Shown: positions 1 to 11,790, counted from the stretch's first letter. The stretch is DNA of 53,107 nt from Gnetum montanum (GCA_015680685.1 MNCI01023297.1:210777-263883), one strand, 5' to 3'. Notes: generated by a model from the sequence alone, not told the origin. Numbers and translations are program-made.

Positions 1-1014
1 AATAGAGACAAAAGGAGATCTAGAGAGAGATGGATCATGTATAAGGATTTTTATCCATACACATATAGGTGAAGTTACTTTAATCAATGAACATGTAATT
101 TGATTGAAAATATTATTGTATGTTAAATTAATTTAATATATACTATCACTAGTATTATGATTTACTTAGTCACTCGGCTTATATTAAAATATCATATAAT
201 GAAGAGAAAATAAAAGTCAACACTAACAACCTAAAAGATAACTAATCATGCATCATAGATTCTTTAGTATATATTAATCTATATATATTATCAAAATTTT
301 TGTCCCAAACTTGTTTCTCTGTTTCAAGCCTACTCTTTGAGCAAAACATAAGCTAATTTAAAGCTCTAAAAAGCTTTGCTTGGCATTTTCTTTCTTTATT
401 TTTTTCCCTTTTTCACCTCTCTAATCATGAACCTTGTTGTTCAAATTTCCAAGTGGCAAGTAAACTTGATTTTTAATTTTTACTCTAATAGCCTTATGCA
501 AAAATTTGTGGTTTAGTATAATATAGTTGCATTTGTTAAAGTTTTTATTATTGTTATAAAAATACCATTGACAGTAGCTTTTATAACTTATTTGAAAACT
601 TGGAATCAATGCTAAACTTTGAAAAGATATTGAAAGAGTGCAAAAAAAATTTCTTCTCAATGAGTTAAAGGTGAAGATAAAAAACTCCTTCCTCAATGTT
701 ATTATATGATTGTGATTTATTACCTTTAGAAGTAGAAGCATTGTACCAATTCATTACATATATTCATAGCTTGCATATCTCAAGGTAAGAAAAATTCTCT
801 AAAGTAGTTCTTAAGAATTCGCAAGACCATGGTTGGTATTTTCATGGGATGCAATGGTTGCTAAAATCCTAAACATATTTGCTAACTAGTCACATAGAAG
901 ATTTTAACACAAGTATGGTCTAATGTCAAAGGTAAAAGACAATCTTATTTACATAATATTAGATCTAATAAACTATATATATAATCTTATGATCTTTCAA
1001 TTGCTATTCCAATC

Positions 1015-1251
1015 AAGTATCATAATTTTATTAGCAAGCTTTGCTTACGTTCTCATCATCTTAGAATTGAAAGTGGAAGATGGATTTAACTCCCTTAAAA
1101 AAGAGCGCATTTATAGATTTTGTAATTCAAAAGCCCTTGAAGATGAGTTACATTTGTTTCTTTCTTGTGTTGTGACTGCCCATTTGAGACAATGTTATAA
1201 TGTAACAACAAAAAACCTATATGATTTGTTTTTGAGACATAAAAAATCATG
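1015..1251 (+). pseudogene. Degraded C-terminal domain of a non-LTR reverse transcriptase (zinc-binding type)
   Basis: Two plus-strand frames abut. Positions 1015-1086 read through the motif LRSHHLRIESGRW, then a stop at 1087; the frame that follows across an A-run (about 1098-1103) reads ERIYRFCNSKALEDELHLFL, then a cysteine. From memory, the pattern LRxxxHxLxIExGRW ... RxCxFCN...EDExHFLLxC is the tail seen after the RT in several LINE groups, best known from animals. The first cysteine of the CxxC pair is tyrosine here, and a +1 shift separates the halves, so the copy is dead. No RT catalytic motif is visible upstream. It is on the opposite strand to the LINE remnant at 1650-2490 and is not part of it. 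Identification rests on motif memory only. Confidence 0.45.
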
Positions 1252-1649
1252 ATTTCATTTGATTATTTAGCACTGACATTATATATGATAATGACATTTG
1301 GAGCTTCTTTACCATTTATGCTAATCTAACATGCTATTATATTCAAAGAAAGTACTGTGAAAGTTTCATGCTAGTTATATATCTTTGGGGTATATATAAT
1401 CATTTATGTAGATAAGTGGATATGCTTATTTTACCTATATCTTGTGAAGAGTAACAAACTAAATGATATTTCTTACTTGTCGAAGTGTAATTGTATTGTA
1501 TTTATACAATAGATAAAAATTCATTAGTAGTCTTTAATACCATGTTACCATCTTGACTACAAGTGAGGATAATTAAATCATAGTACATGGTAATTTTTAA
1601 AAAGGCCATTAGTTTTTCCATATATATGAATTACATGAAACCTTTAATT

Positions 1650-2490
1650 ACTCTTCATCATCATCCTAGCCTTGTTCCAACAAAATGAGATCAACTATAT
1701 GAGTTCTTTTTTGTCATTCACCTCTACGAACAACTAAATCTCTACATTTTTGTAGTTTCTTCAAATAATCTTTGATTATTTTTTCCCTGTGTCTTCTTTG
1801 GTCTTTCTTTCAATGATTTTCCTAGAACAGTGATGTAGCAACCTTTGTTTTATAGGCTTATTGCTTGATCTTCTTTGCACATGTCTAAATATTCTAAGGT
1901 CACCATTCTTGTAGCTTATCTAAAATTGAAGCCACTCTAAGTCTTCCTTTGATATCTATATTATGTAGTTTTTTTGTTTTGGTAACATTTAACATCCATT
2001 GAAGCATTCACATTTCTGCCACATTGGTTTGTTGTTATTCATGCCTCTTTTGTATTACCTAATATTACCTAATATTCAGCACCATATAAGATAGTAAGCC
2101 TAATTGTTGTCTTATAAAATTCCTCTTTTAATTTTATTAATATTATTTTATCACATAGAATACCACTAGCCTATCGCTATTTTGACCATCCTACCTCAAT
2201 TCTATTTCTTATATCTTTATCAATTTCACCATTTAATTGAAGAATTTATCTTAGATAGTGAAACTATTTGGAGTGAGGGACTTTTTTGCCTTGAATTGTC
2301 ACTTCTATTTACCACTGTTTATGTTTTTATTAAAATTAAAATTTCATTCTATATATTCTACATTAGTTTTGTTAATTTTTAAGCCTTTTAATTCTAAAGC
2401 ATGTCCGTGCTTCTTTATTTTAGAAGAAATATTTTCTTGAGCTATATCCATCAATACAATATCATTTGCAAATAGCATATACCAAGTAAT
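1650..2490 (-). pseudogene. LINE (RTE-like) reverse transcriptase remnant
   Basis: Read on the minus strand, pieces in shifting frames follow the order of a plant LINE RT. MLFANDIVLMD (about 2480-2448) is the catalytic FADD block with the second-last residue changed to N. Then come a segment ending near DKDIRNRIEVGWSK, then KEEFYKTTIRLTILYGAE (about 2140-2085), VAEMWMLQWMLNVTKTKK (about 2022-1970) and RPKKT followed by an IIKDYLKKL-like block (about 1797-1750). This matches the end of RT plus the connection region typical of RTE-clade LINEs. There are several stops and at least two frameshifts. The 5' part with endonuclease is not recognised, which suits the usual 5' truncation of LINE insertions. 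No clear poly-A tail or target duplication was found. Confidence 0.75.
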
Positions 2491-2520
2491 TTCATTTTGT
2501 GTTTCTTGTGTTAATTACTA

Positions 2521-4830
2521 TTATTAAAAAATATTTAATTGTTAATCTCACTATTTTTAACATGGGTTTTTTTGTAATTAAGCTTACATGCTACTAATAT
2601 AAAGGGTTTTCTTATTTCTAAAATTGTAGCTATAAGGATGTGTAATTTTGAATAGATGTCATCATTAATTTTGGTTAATACAAGCAATTTGGTCATGCTA
2701 AAAAGGATGAAGGCACTAAGATGATGATGATTTTTGTCACATGAAATGAAAAAATTTTGGTTATGCATCAGGGAGGCATTTCTAATAATGAGGAGCAAGA
2801 GAACACTAAAAAATTAAGCACAATATTAAGATATCAATTTTTTTTTTAAAAAAAGTGAAGCATGTGATCCCATCACAGTCATTAAGGATATTAGTACTAA
2901 GGTTATTATTAAGACTCTACCATTAAGAACTAATTTTAAATCACTATCTTAGTCTAACGTTAATAATAATATTATTTAAATACCTATCAAGATATTTTTG
3001 GTAGTGAGGTTAATAAAGTCCTATCCTTTGAAGATTCATGAACTAAAATGAAATTATTTAGATTTTTAAAAAAATTTATAGCATATTTGAACTTAGAATA
3101 TTTAATTAGAAAACTTTGTTCAACCTATATCCTAAGAATTTTGGCCCAAACCTTATATGCTCACTAAATAGAGAAATAAAATAACCTTTCTTATTTGAGG
3201 GGTTCTAACTCCTCCTACATTTTAATGTAGAGTGTCCATAGGAGTTAAGCAAATGCTATAAGAGAAATATGGGATGACATGTAGCTTAGTTTTGTATAAA
3301 ATGGATCTTATGAACTTTGAAAATAATTTTTTAAACTTTCACATTTTTATAAAATAGATATTTTATATACATTTTGGGTATTTGAGCCATGTATATATAT
3401 TTATTAATAAATACTAAAATATATTACTTATGAAATTTTCATTTGTGCCATCTTGTTTGGAACATCATAGGGATCATTTTTTTGGTTGGCATGCACTATA
3501 CATTTGGAAAAAAATATTATTTTATTATATAAATATTTTATTAATTATTATTTTATTTCATAAACATTAAACATTAATAACTTTATTTTTAGGTATCCAA
3601 TTAAGGTGAGATAGGTGTCCGTTCTTTTTATGTACTTTTTCATTATGTAATTTATTTTATTTTTTTGATATATCCATTTTCTTAGTTGCATTAATTTTCA
3701 TTTTTCTTTAACTATTGTTATTTAATTATTTATGCTAGTAGTAAGGTATTTTGTTGTGCTATCTAGCTCTATTTCCTTTATGATGATCCATAAAAAACTA
3801 AGCTTAAACAACTTCATCAATTAACATGCCTTCTAGGAAAGAGCATGCAAAAGAATCATGGATACACATAACTATCCACGTAGCATCTTTACACCAAACA
3901 TTCTAAATGACTAGATTTCTCAAGCCAAACTTTAGCATTAACAAATATTATCCTAAAGACATGATTTTAATACATACTAACATACAACTTGAACAAGTAG
4001 AAAATCTATGTATAGCTTCTACTCAACAATATAATTTGTTGAAGAAGCATGAATTTTTGCTTTTAGAAAATTACTAGAAAAAAAAGTTTTTTTTATTATA
4101 CAAATGATTTTCTTATGAAAAAAAAAACAAACTTTTGTAAAATCCTTATTTTGCCAAACCAAATAAATAATACATATCAAAAATAAATTGGGAAGTGCTA
4201 TTTTTTAATTGAGATTAAAGAAATCATGAAGCAAAATACAATTAAAAGCTTTAGAATCATTGATATTCTCTACTACCTCAGGGATTTTTATCTTCTCTAT
4301 TCTTAGATCATTCCTTGCCAAAATATTCTCCACTAAAATTCTTTTTGCCAAACCATTTAATTATCTGCAAAGACATCCTGATCTTCATAATAGAAAAACA
4401 TAGCTCATGGATGAGATATATAATTTCAATAAATTAAACTAAGAAGTAATATTCAAAATCCTTTTAAAAAACATTTTTAAGAAAACCATAAAACTCAATA
4501 AATGTGGCTCAAACCGTTGCCAAAGGTAAAGATCCATATCATGGAAGATACGAAAACTGGAAAATAAACACAGTACCTCTTGTTTGGCCGTCACTTTTAT
4601 TACTAAATACTTCAATGATTCTTGGTACGAGCAGTCCCAAAATAAGCGTAACAAAATAAACGAGTAACCTCTCTAGTCGTTGCCCTTTTTAAATGATAAA
4701 ACTAAACGGATATTTTGAAATCGCTTTTCAATTCAGAAATAAACACTATTGGCATTGAAACGGAGCTGATACTTAAATGCATTAATCATCGTAATAAAAA
4801 GCTCAAAGCGTACACGGCGAACAATTTATA
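2521..4830. other. AT-rich spacer, nothing recognised
   Basis: Long A/T tracts and short open frames only. I see no conserved protein motif, tRNA or LTR terminus here. It may hold old unrecognisable repeats. Confidence 0.5.
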
Positions 4831-4835
4831 CATTA

Positions 4836-5156
4836 TTAAACGCAACCGATTGGCTTGAATTGCATTAGGGATCCTTCCACCAGAAACTCTGCACCTTTTT
4901 CCATTTCTTGCTGGACCTCTGAGATTTGGTATCAAACGAAATTTCAGATCATGTAAAAGTTTTCTCATAAAATTTCATTAGTTCTGGGATCAAAGTTAGG
5001 AAAGTTTTATAACGAAGCTCTCAGTGAAAGGATACTTACCATAAGCTGATAGCTGGGCGCATAAGAATTGTAAGCAATGTAGACAAGTGTGCTTTTATCA
5101 TTTTCCCCTTTTGGAAAACAAGGATTTTGAGTTAAAGGATTTAACACAGAAACCAT
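4836..5156 (-). pseudogene. Candidate last two exons of an unidentified minus-strand gene
   Basis: On the minus strand an open frame from 5156 to 5040 (39 codons, beginning MVSVLNPLTQNPCFPKG and ending APSYQLM) runs straight into a strong splice donor, ATG|GTAAGT. The next acceptor (CAGAG|GTC at 4917/4916) opens an 81-nt frame, phase 0 with the first, reading VQQEMEKGAEFLVEG and ending FKPIGCV with stop TAA at 4836. Matching phase, a consensus donor and non-random amino-acid composition argue for real coding sequence. I do not recognise the family. The 5' border of the first exon is unclear, because the frame meets a stop upstream at about 5175. It could be the live 3' end of a gene or part of the damaged locus at 5454-6148. 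Transcript support is absent. Confidence 0.4.
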
Positions 5157-5453
5157 ATTTTTTAAAAGGAGAAAATTATAAATCTATATTATATAAGATC
5201 GTTGGCTTGGAAATTCCACTTCACCAACACAAAAGTCTGGATTAGAAAAATTTAGCAAAAATGTACTTCTAAGACTATGCTGTCCTATCAATCCAAAATG
5301 ATGTTATTTACTGTAAGTAAAAATCATAACATGTTAACTGATAGGCTTAAGCAAAAATTCAGTTTCAAATATTGTACTGATCATGGCAAAAAAATTGAAA
5401 CCTCATAACCCATTAAAGTTTATAAAAAATAAAGAAAAATGAAAAGCATGTAC

Positions 5454-6148
5454 CAGGATTGACGGGTTTGACTTTCCTTGATAAAGGGCTCTGGTAAAAG
5501 AGGCAGGCATGCCAACGTGGGCTAAAAGTCTCCTCTCGCCACTCGACATTTGCTGAGCTTTTTCTTGCATCCTAGCATCCTGACTACTTTACAGTTACGA
5601 AAACCACCAGCAATTCCCAATATGATTAAACATTTTATATAAAAAATCTATTTATAGTTTCTAGTTTATGCCAACACCTCTGTATCCCTTAAAGTTATCA
5701 AAATTTGACCACAGGGTTCTCTCACACTGGCTGTAGTGACTGAAAGGGATCAGAAGTATGGACGCTATCATAGTTTGAAGGCTGCTCCTCTTCATCATGA
5801 TGGCTAGGTTCATCGCTGCTTTGAAACCTCCAAAATCTTCTGCCTATCCACTTTTACCTATTTCTAATGACTTCCTGAGAGTTGGGATCCTGCAAACAAA
5901 ACAAATGAGTTTCACAGATCTGTCACTAGAATTATGCTTTCTTAATTGCAAGTTGAGGCATGAAAGATTGTGGCAACAAAGAAATCATAGCATATATAAA
6001 AGGTATTATGGCATCTTTGTCAGGAAGTTGTGCTCGCAAAGTTATCCATCTTGTAAAAGGAAAATGGGTTATTCCATGAATTCCAACTACTTGCGGTGGA
6101 TTTGATCATCCCATTAAAGTAAAAGTTGCAATGACCTCAAATCTTTTG
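5454..6148 (-). pseudogene. Candidate upstream exons of the same unidentified gene, with in-frame stops
   Basis: Three minus-strand blocks look coding. Block 1 (6148 to about 5920) begins after TTCAG, reads KRFEVIATFTLMG, a TGA, then GIHGITHFPFTRWITLRAQL and ends LAIKKA before TAA. Block 2 (5889-5728) begins after a good acceptor (TTTGTTTGCAG), reads DPNSQEVIRNR, a TAA, then KWIGRRFWRFQSSDEPSHH. It can leave at CCA|GTGTGA. Block 3 (5579-5454) begins after AGTCAG, reads DARMQEKAQQMSSGERRLL and ends NPSIL before GTACAT. Blocks 2 and 3 join in phase 0. The phase does not fit the 5156-5040 block directly, so an exon or border is missing. Internal TGA and TAA could be CGA and CAA after C-to-T change, which suggests a pseudogene. 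No family recognised. Confidence 0.35.
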
Positions 6149-6495
6149 CTGAAGTGTAAAGGATCCTAAGTTATTTTGTAGGCTGACTGGTGCCTTTTCA
6201 GCTTTACAGCACTTCTAAATTATTAAAATGGCAAGTGGCGCAACAGTGTATAAAATAATATGGTTTAGCGGGAGGTAATCGTTGCTCTGTGAAACCAGCC
6301 TCACGCAATCCCCTCCACTTTATGATATGAGAGCCTTAAATTATCAACCCCTTTTTTCAAAGGGATGCCTCGCATCAACTCCCCACTTGACTGGGGCGCG
6401 CTTCGATGAGCAAGACAAATACATATTTATTTATGTTATACAAACTTCAAAGTGATTGACAATGCGGGATAAACACGAGGAGTCGTGCCAGTGTC

Positions 6496-6603
6496 GCAGA
6501 CACATTTGGTTTGGTTTGAGATTGTATCGTTTGCAATTTGTGACGAGGNTGCAGACACATTTGGTTTGGTTTGAGATTGTATCGTTTGCAATTTGTGACG
6601 AGG
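6496..6603. repeat. Perfect 53-bp direct duplication around a single N
   Basis: Positions 6496-6548 and 6551-6603 are identical over 53 bp, with N at 6549 and one T between. A lone ambiguous base between identical ends is what a contig join with unresolved overlap leaves behind. Confidence 0.9.
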
Positions 6604-6886
6604 GTGTTGAGACGTTGCCCTTTATCTTCATCTTCGGTCTTCGATTTTATGATGCTAAACTACCATGTCAGGATCGCCACGCAACGCAGCAGCAGAAGAA
6701 GAACAGCACGTCAAATCAATTCAACGAGTTTGATGGAAAATACAAGTTATATAACGATGCCATTTATAGATGTAGAGAGAGATAAGAGAGGTGAATGGAA
6801 ATAAGGATTCCGAATACCGTGCCACGCGTGTGCATTGTGCAACAGGATCCGACATCAACACCCTCTCAGTCCGACATAAAGGAGTA

Positions 6887-6897
6887 GTCCCACACGG
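6887..6897 (+). promoter_or_regulatory. U6-type upstream sequence element
   Basis: GTCCCACACGG matches the plant snRNA upstream element RTCCCACATCG except near its end. It begins 65 bp before the U6 start. A weak TATA-like stretch, AATTTAAG (about 6922-6929), follows with about 25 bp between, the short spacing that specifies RNA polymerase III in plants. The TATA box is poor, so activity is uncertain. Confidence 0.65.
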
Positions 6898-6951
6898 ACG
6901 AGGCTCGGCTGACAAGGAGTGAATTTAAGAGTAGACAAGGATAACATAAAC

Positions 6952-6971
6952 GTCTCTTCGGAGACATCCGA

Positions 6972-7003
<32 letters not shown>

Positions 7004-7053
7004 GGCCCCTGCGCAAGGATGACACGCACAAATCGAGAAACGGTCCAAATTTT
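6952..7053 (+). ncRNA. U6: U6 spliceosomal snRNA
   Basis: U6 pairs with U4, then with U2 and the 5' splice site, and forms the catalytic core of the nuclear spliceosome. The full plant U6 sequence is present: 5' hairpin GTCTCTTCGGAGAC, the ACAGAGA box in ACGATACAGAGAAGATTAGC (6983 on), the internal stem-loop region, and a 3' end followed by a run of eight T that serves as Pol III terminator. From memory, the usual plant sequence has GTCCCTTCGGGGAC at the 5' hairpin, so the C and G of one pair have become U and A, which keeps the pair. One other change near the 3' end (AACGG for AATGG) is seen. An upstream element lies at -65. It may be a working gene or a recent variant copy. Confidence 0.93.
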
Positions 7054-7230
7054 TTTTACAATGAAAACCTTAAATTAAACTTTTTACGTCTCGATTTACT
7101 GAATTAGTTGTAGAATTCGTTTTACAAATTTTTTTAAAATTTATAATAATCTAGAGTTATAAAGACTTGATTAAACATAAAAAGAGAAAATTTATTAAAT
7201 AATAATAAGAATATTTTGCTTAAGTAAGTT

Positions 7231-7485
7231 TACATGGTAAAGAAGATCCACAAAGCTAATGTGGCTCATAGAATGTTTTCATAGAACTTGCCCTTCTTAC
7301 CTCTATGAACAAAAGCCAACTCTAGCGCTTACAAGCTAACATGGTAGAGAAGATTTGACAGAAACACTTCTTTGCCTCTACAAACTCTTGCCATAAACTA
7401 AAGCTAACATGGTAGAGCCATTAAGCATATTATCGAATAGAGCCATTTTTCAACCTTATGACCTTTCTACCTTAGTAGAGCTAAT
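7231..7485. repeat. Degenerate short repeats around the motif CTAACATGGTAGAG
   Basis: The motif or a one- or two-base variant occurs near 7231, 7338, 7407 and 7469, spaced about 60-105 bp and each followed by A/G-rich text. There is no open frame. The origin is unknown. Confidence 0.5.
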
Positions 7486-8159
7486 TTGGTAGAGCCTTTT
7501 TCTACACTCTTTGTAGAATTAATTTTCTTCCATACAAGTTGATGTGCCAACATACTTTAACAAACCTTTTTTTGGATATAGCTTGAGCGCCTTTTCTTGA
7601 AATAAGAATTTTCCTTAGTGCTCAGCTGTTTGTCTTAATGCCAATCCTCCTTCAGGATAAAATCAACTTCTAAGTTGTGTGTATTATTTACAAGAACACA
7701 AATAGAAGAAACATATGCTTAGGGTCTTCTTAAGGCTTAGTTCTATCTAATGAATCTTAGCATATTCCATTTTGTGGATATATCACGTAGAAATGAGCTC
7801 GATAACTCAAGTCTGGTGCTATTTCATAAGCTCTTCTACATTACAAAAACTTAAAAATTGTTTCTCTGCTTATACATCGCTCCAATCTATGGGCCCTTAA
7901 CATCATTCTCCAAGCTTAAATTATGAAGCCTTATTTACCAACATTTCAAGCTTAAATTTTTGAAACAAAAACCCAAAATCATGATTAGGACATGAGCTTT
8001 CTCTCCCTTTAGCTTACAAGCCCTCAATCACTTTTGAAATACAGAGCCCCCTTTTATGAAAAAGTTGAGCTAATACTAATGCATCGGAAACTCAAGTCTT
8101 AAGCCATGCTTCATTTATGGTTGAAATGCAACCACAATTAGTTGTATAAGATTAGATGA
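7486..8159. other. Spacer, nothing recognised
   Basis: No gene or repeat boundary can be supported. It may be the 3' continuation of the antisense gypsy remnant H, whose gag motif ends to the right. Confidence 0.35.
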
Positions 8160-9040
8160 AGGTGGGAAGCTACTAGAAGAAACATGTTCTTGATGTTGCT
8201 AGAAAGAAACTATTTTTAGTATTTTAGAAGGTTGCTTAGGTACATCAGTGACTTTTTTACTTAATTTTTTCTATCTGTGACTTGTTGGTCTACTTGCTAA
8301 GGGTAAGGATATTTACTTGAGGTGATGAAAAGGGATGATTAGATGTTTGGGATATAGCAGATGAAGAGGTATTATGGGATTTAGCATGGTATGGAACAAG
8401 ATGGGAGTAGAAATCATGGATGGGTTGAGTAATGGAAGTAGAATGATGGGGATGAATAATAGTATGAGATGTAGTTGGGTTTTGGTCAATTGGAACAATG
8501 TGGATGTGATAAGAAGATGAGGAAGGGTGATTTAGCTTCGATGAAGTGGTGGTGTAGTCAAACTAGTGAATGACATAAGGCTTTTGAGATTATGGTCGAG
8601 ACTGTTGATGATGCTTATAGTTAGATTAGTGAATAACATAAAGCTCCTTAGGTGAGGAGTTATGAGTTTTATATTTTGGCTTGAAAGCTAAAATAGTATT
8701 TCTAGCTCCCAAGAGAGTTTAAAGTACCTCCAATTGTTGATTATTCGTATGCATAGTGGGTTGTTCACTTTTCATTGCTATCTTACCTTTATCTATAAGA
8801 TCATGAACATCATTCTTCAAAGGCTTGCAATAATTTGTGTCATGATTAATAGTCTCATGATAATAGTAGCATTTCTAGTAGTCATACTACTTAGGCACCT
8901 TGAGGTTACCTTCTTGCCTCTAAGAAGGATCCATTTCTATAAGTTAAATGTGATGATAATGCACTTTAGCTTGATCAGAAACTTGCTTCTTCTTAAAATG
9001 ATTATCTTGTTAATGTATTGATCCCTACTTTGAGGTCTAC
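8160..9040 (-). pseudogene. Gypsy remnant H, piece 3 (gag C-terminal zinc-finger region)
   Basis: On the minus strand around 8875-8740 the reading YYCYYHETINHDTNYCKPLK followed by NDVHDLIDKGKI resembles the region after the gag core of plant Ty3/gypsy elements, CxYHxxxxHxTxxCxxLKxxIxxLIxxG. Several stops interrupt it. The last five bases (9036-9040, TCTAC) are the left target duplication of element A. H continues after A at 14644. Gag would be the capsid/nucleocapsid precursor; here it is only a fossil. Confidence 0.55.
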
Positions 9041-11775
9041 TGTTACATCCCATCCAGAGACAGTAGGTATGGTCATTTGCTTATGAGTGATACATTACAT
9101 GTGGAGTATCGATGGGTTTTTAGGGACAAGTTAATGTATTTTATATGTTATGAGCCTTCATTTTTATGTTACAATTACACTATCTTTACATGCTTAACTA
9201 ACATGATTATGTACACTAGCCCTATGTGATGTGTTAGACAGGTGATGTTGCTAGTAGGGATGTTAGATTAGGGTACAAGAGCACCTATCCAGTATGTTTT
9301 TATGCTCTATGTGTGAGTTTGGTATGTAGGCATTTGTATTATAGCACTATGTTGCATGATGTTCAGGTGTGGTTTTAGCATGTGAATGTGTAGAGCGTAT
9401 GATAAGGCTCTCGTAGGTTTAAACAAATTTTGATTTGGAGTCTTGGTGTGTTTGTTACATAGGTTTAAAGTTTACAGTATTAATGGTAGAGATGAAAAAT
9501 AAAAATACCTTAGGAAAATTGTTCCATAAAATAATAATAAATAATTCAAGTTAAAAAAAACAAAGCAAAAAGTAAAAGTAACATTAGCACATGACATGCG
9601 CTACTTTAGTTGGTACTTTTAGTTTATGCTAATATAAGCATAAAGTAACGTGGCCTAAACCCTTGTTTTATTTTCTTATTTTACCATAAGAGACCACTAC
9701 CTTTTTTTCATCACCACACTTGGGTTTTTGTTTTTTTAACTCTATTTATTTTTCTACAAAAACAAAAATGCATAGGAGTCTATTTTTTTTTTCAATTTTC
9801 TTTCTGCTGTCTTCTTTTTCGGATTCTGAGCCTTGTGGATGCTTTTTGCTTGTTCTAAACTTGGATTTGGAATTGCTACAATCATATCTACGTGGGTGTA
9901 GAACTTGTTGGGAATGAAATGGAGTGCTACCGAATTTTTGAAGATTTTCTCTTTGTTTGAGCCTTTTTGCCCCAACAATTTTAATTGGTGGGTTGTCTTT
10001 ACCTTTTCCCTATATTTTTGTGTTGGATTAGTGTAAATGATTATGCGATGGGGGTATGTAGGGTTGATAGCTCAAAGTTTGAGCTTAGGCATGTTATTTT
10101 GCATATTTCCCAAAATTGTACGATTTTGGTTATGAGTTATTTCTTAATATATATGGGATGTATGGTATGATGTGGATTTGTAGAATATGATATGTGGTAT
10201 TGATGAGACTCATATGATTAGAATATGCTATTTGTGGGGCCTACTGGGGAGTGATCATTTTTGGGCTTTCCAATCCTTTTTGGTGATAATTAAATATTAT
10301 TTTATTAATCAAACTTTGAATGTGCATAACTTTGCTTCCAAGAGTCCAATTTAGGTAAAATTAGTGTCATTGAGATCATTTTGAGACGTACTTTCTAATC
10401 GTGAGATTAGTTTTCTCTTTGGGCATATATCATTTTGAAGGTTATTCTAGTGGTCATTTGTATGGAAGTACATGTCTTTTCAGAAACATGGGATTGTTTT
10501 GTCATATCGAGATCTTCATGTTGTTCTGTTGCATCATTGTATTGTTTTCATGGAATGACTGTAACTATTACAAGTGGATATGTGTGATTATGTTGTTTAG
10601 GTGTGTTGCGCTTATGACCTGTATTGGCTTAAGCTAGTTAAACTATGTATATGTTTTTGCAACAATGCTTGTGACAGTCATTGGCAAGTGGTGCTAGCAT
10701 GAGGGTGTGGACGAATTAGTGATGAGACACCCTAGAGGTAGTATGAATTGATCCCCATTGTGATGCATTAGTGAGGCGCCTATCTCAGGCCTCATCCTAA
10801 GAGAGGGAGAGCATATGTGTGTTTGTCCCTATAGCTGGTCCATGGCATAGGTGTGTTCATCCCTATTGCTAGTCCTCTAAAAGGCTAGTGGTTGTGGGTC
10901 ACAGGTTGACAGACCCTAGCACCAATTAGATAAATAAAAGACTAATAAAAGACCTATAGGCAATAGCTGGTATGAGTACTCATGGCAACATTACACATGC
11001 TACACTGAGCTTGGATATGCTAGCAACCATATGGGCTACGTATGTGATAGTATTGATTTGTGAGTCATATTGTTGAGAATAGGTGTTCTATTTGGATTAT
11101 GATTGTGTGGATCATGGAATATTTATGGTATATCATGGGCATGATAGATGATGTTGTAACATGTGTTTTTTTGTGCTTGTATGATAGTATGTTAGCTTTA
11201 TTGGTGATACAATGTGTGTTGTTTTGAGCATGCATGAGACTAACAGTGTTGCAGGTTGCCTTGTACCCCACTCCTCTCCTCTAGTGTAGCACTTGTTGAC
11301 CATCTAGCAGGGGTAGTGTAAAGGCTTCCCACTTAGTTATGTATTGACTTTATGTAATTATAGGTGAAAGGCGCACGAGCCTAGATGAGCACAGAGAGGA
11401 GGGGTAGAGGAGGGAAAAAGCTTTAGTGCTTGGTTAATGTATATTTTCATGTACAATATTGTGGACTAGATATCCTTGTATGAAACTCTTTGTACTCTTC
11501 TATATATGATGATGAGATTTATGTGTTTTTTTGTATTTTTTATAGAGCAGTGTATAGTTTGCTTTATGTAGAGACATGCATTTCTATAACGTGATATGTA
11601 TGTTTAGTTTTGGTATGGTGGGAAAGTTCTATACCATTTAACCTTGCTTATTATCATACATTCTGCACATTATTGGTTCTAGTTATCATGCTTCCATGTT
11701 TTAATTATCATGCTTTCATGCTAAGATTACTTAATCCTAGGCATCACCTTGCCCTAGCTAGGGTGGGGTGTTACA
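9041..11775 (+). repeat. Element A 5' LTR (2.7 kb)
   Basis: It runs from TGTTACATCC to GGGTGTTACA. Positions 10153-11775 are repeated at 13005-14643 with frequent base differences. The first 1.1 kb has no partner because the 3' LTR is truncated; the target duplication shows that the true start is 9041 rather than 10153. The palindrome CCTAGCTAGG lies just before the 3' end in both copies. Confidence 0.85.
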
Positions 11776-11778
11776 TTG

Positions 11779-11790
11779 TGGTATTGAAGC
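11779..11790 (+). other. Element A primer binding site, initiator-Met tRNA type
   Basis: TGGTATTGAAGC starts three bases after the LTR end. It matches TGGTATCAGAGC, the complement of the 3' end of plant initiator tRNA-Met, except for three central bases. Confidence 0.6.

Noticed and set aside
421-741. 106-codon minus-strand frame near the left end
   Set aside because: It is Asn/Ile/Phe/Lys-rich as expected for AT-rich non-coding DNA, with no motif.
5797-6105. 102-codon plus-strand frame as the coding strand of the 5.8-6.1 kb region
   Set aside because: Splice-site context and multi-block phase agreement favour the minus strand; the plus-strand frame has no recognisable motif. This is a preference and not proof.
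7231-7485. CRISPR-like or regular repeat array
   Set aside because: Spacing and sequence of the four motif copies vary too much, and the context is a plant genome.
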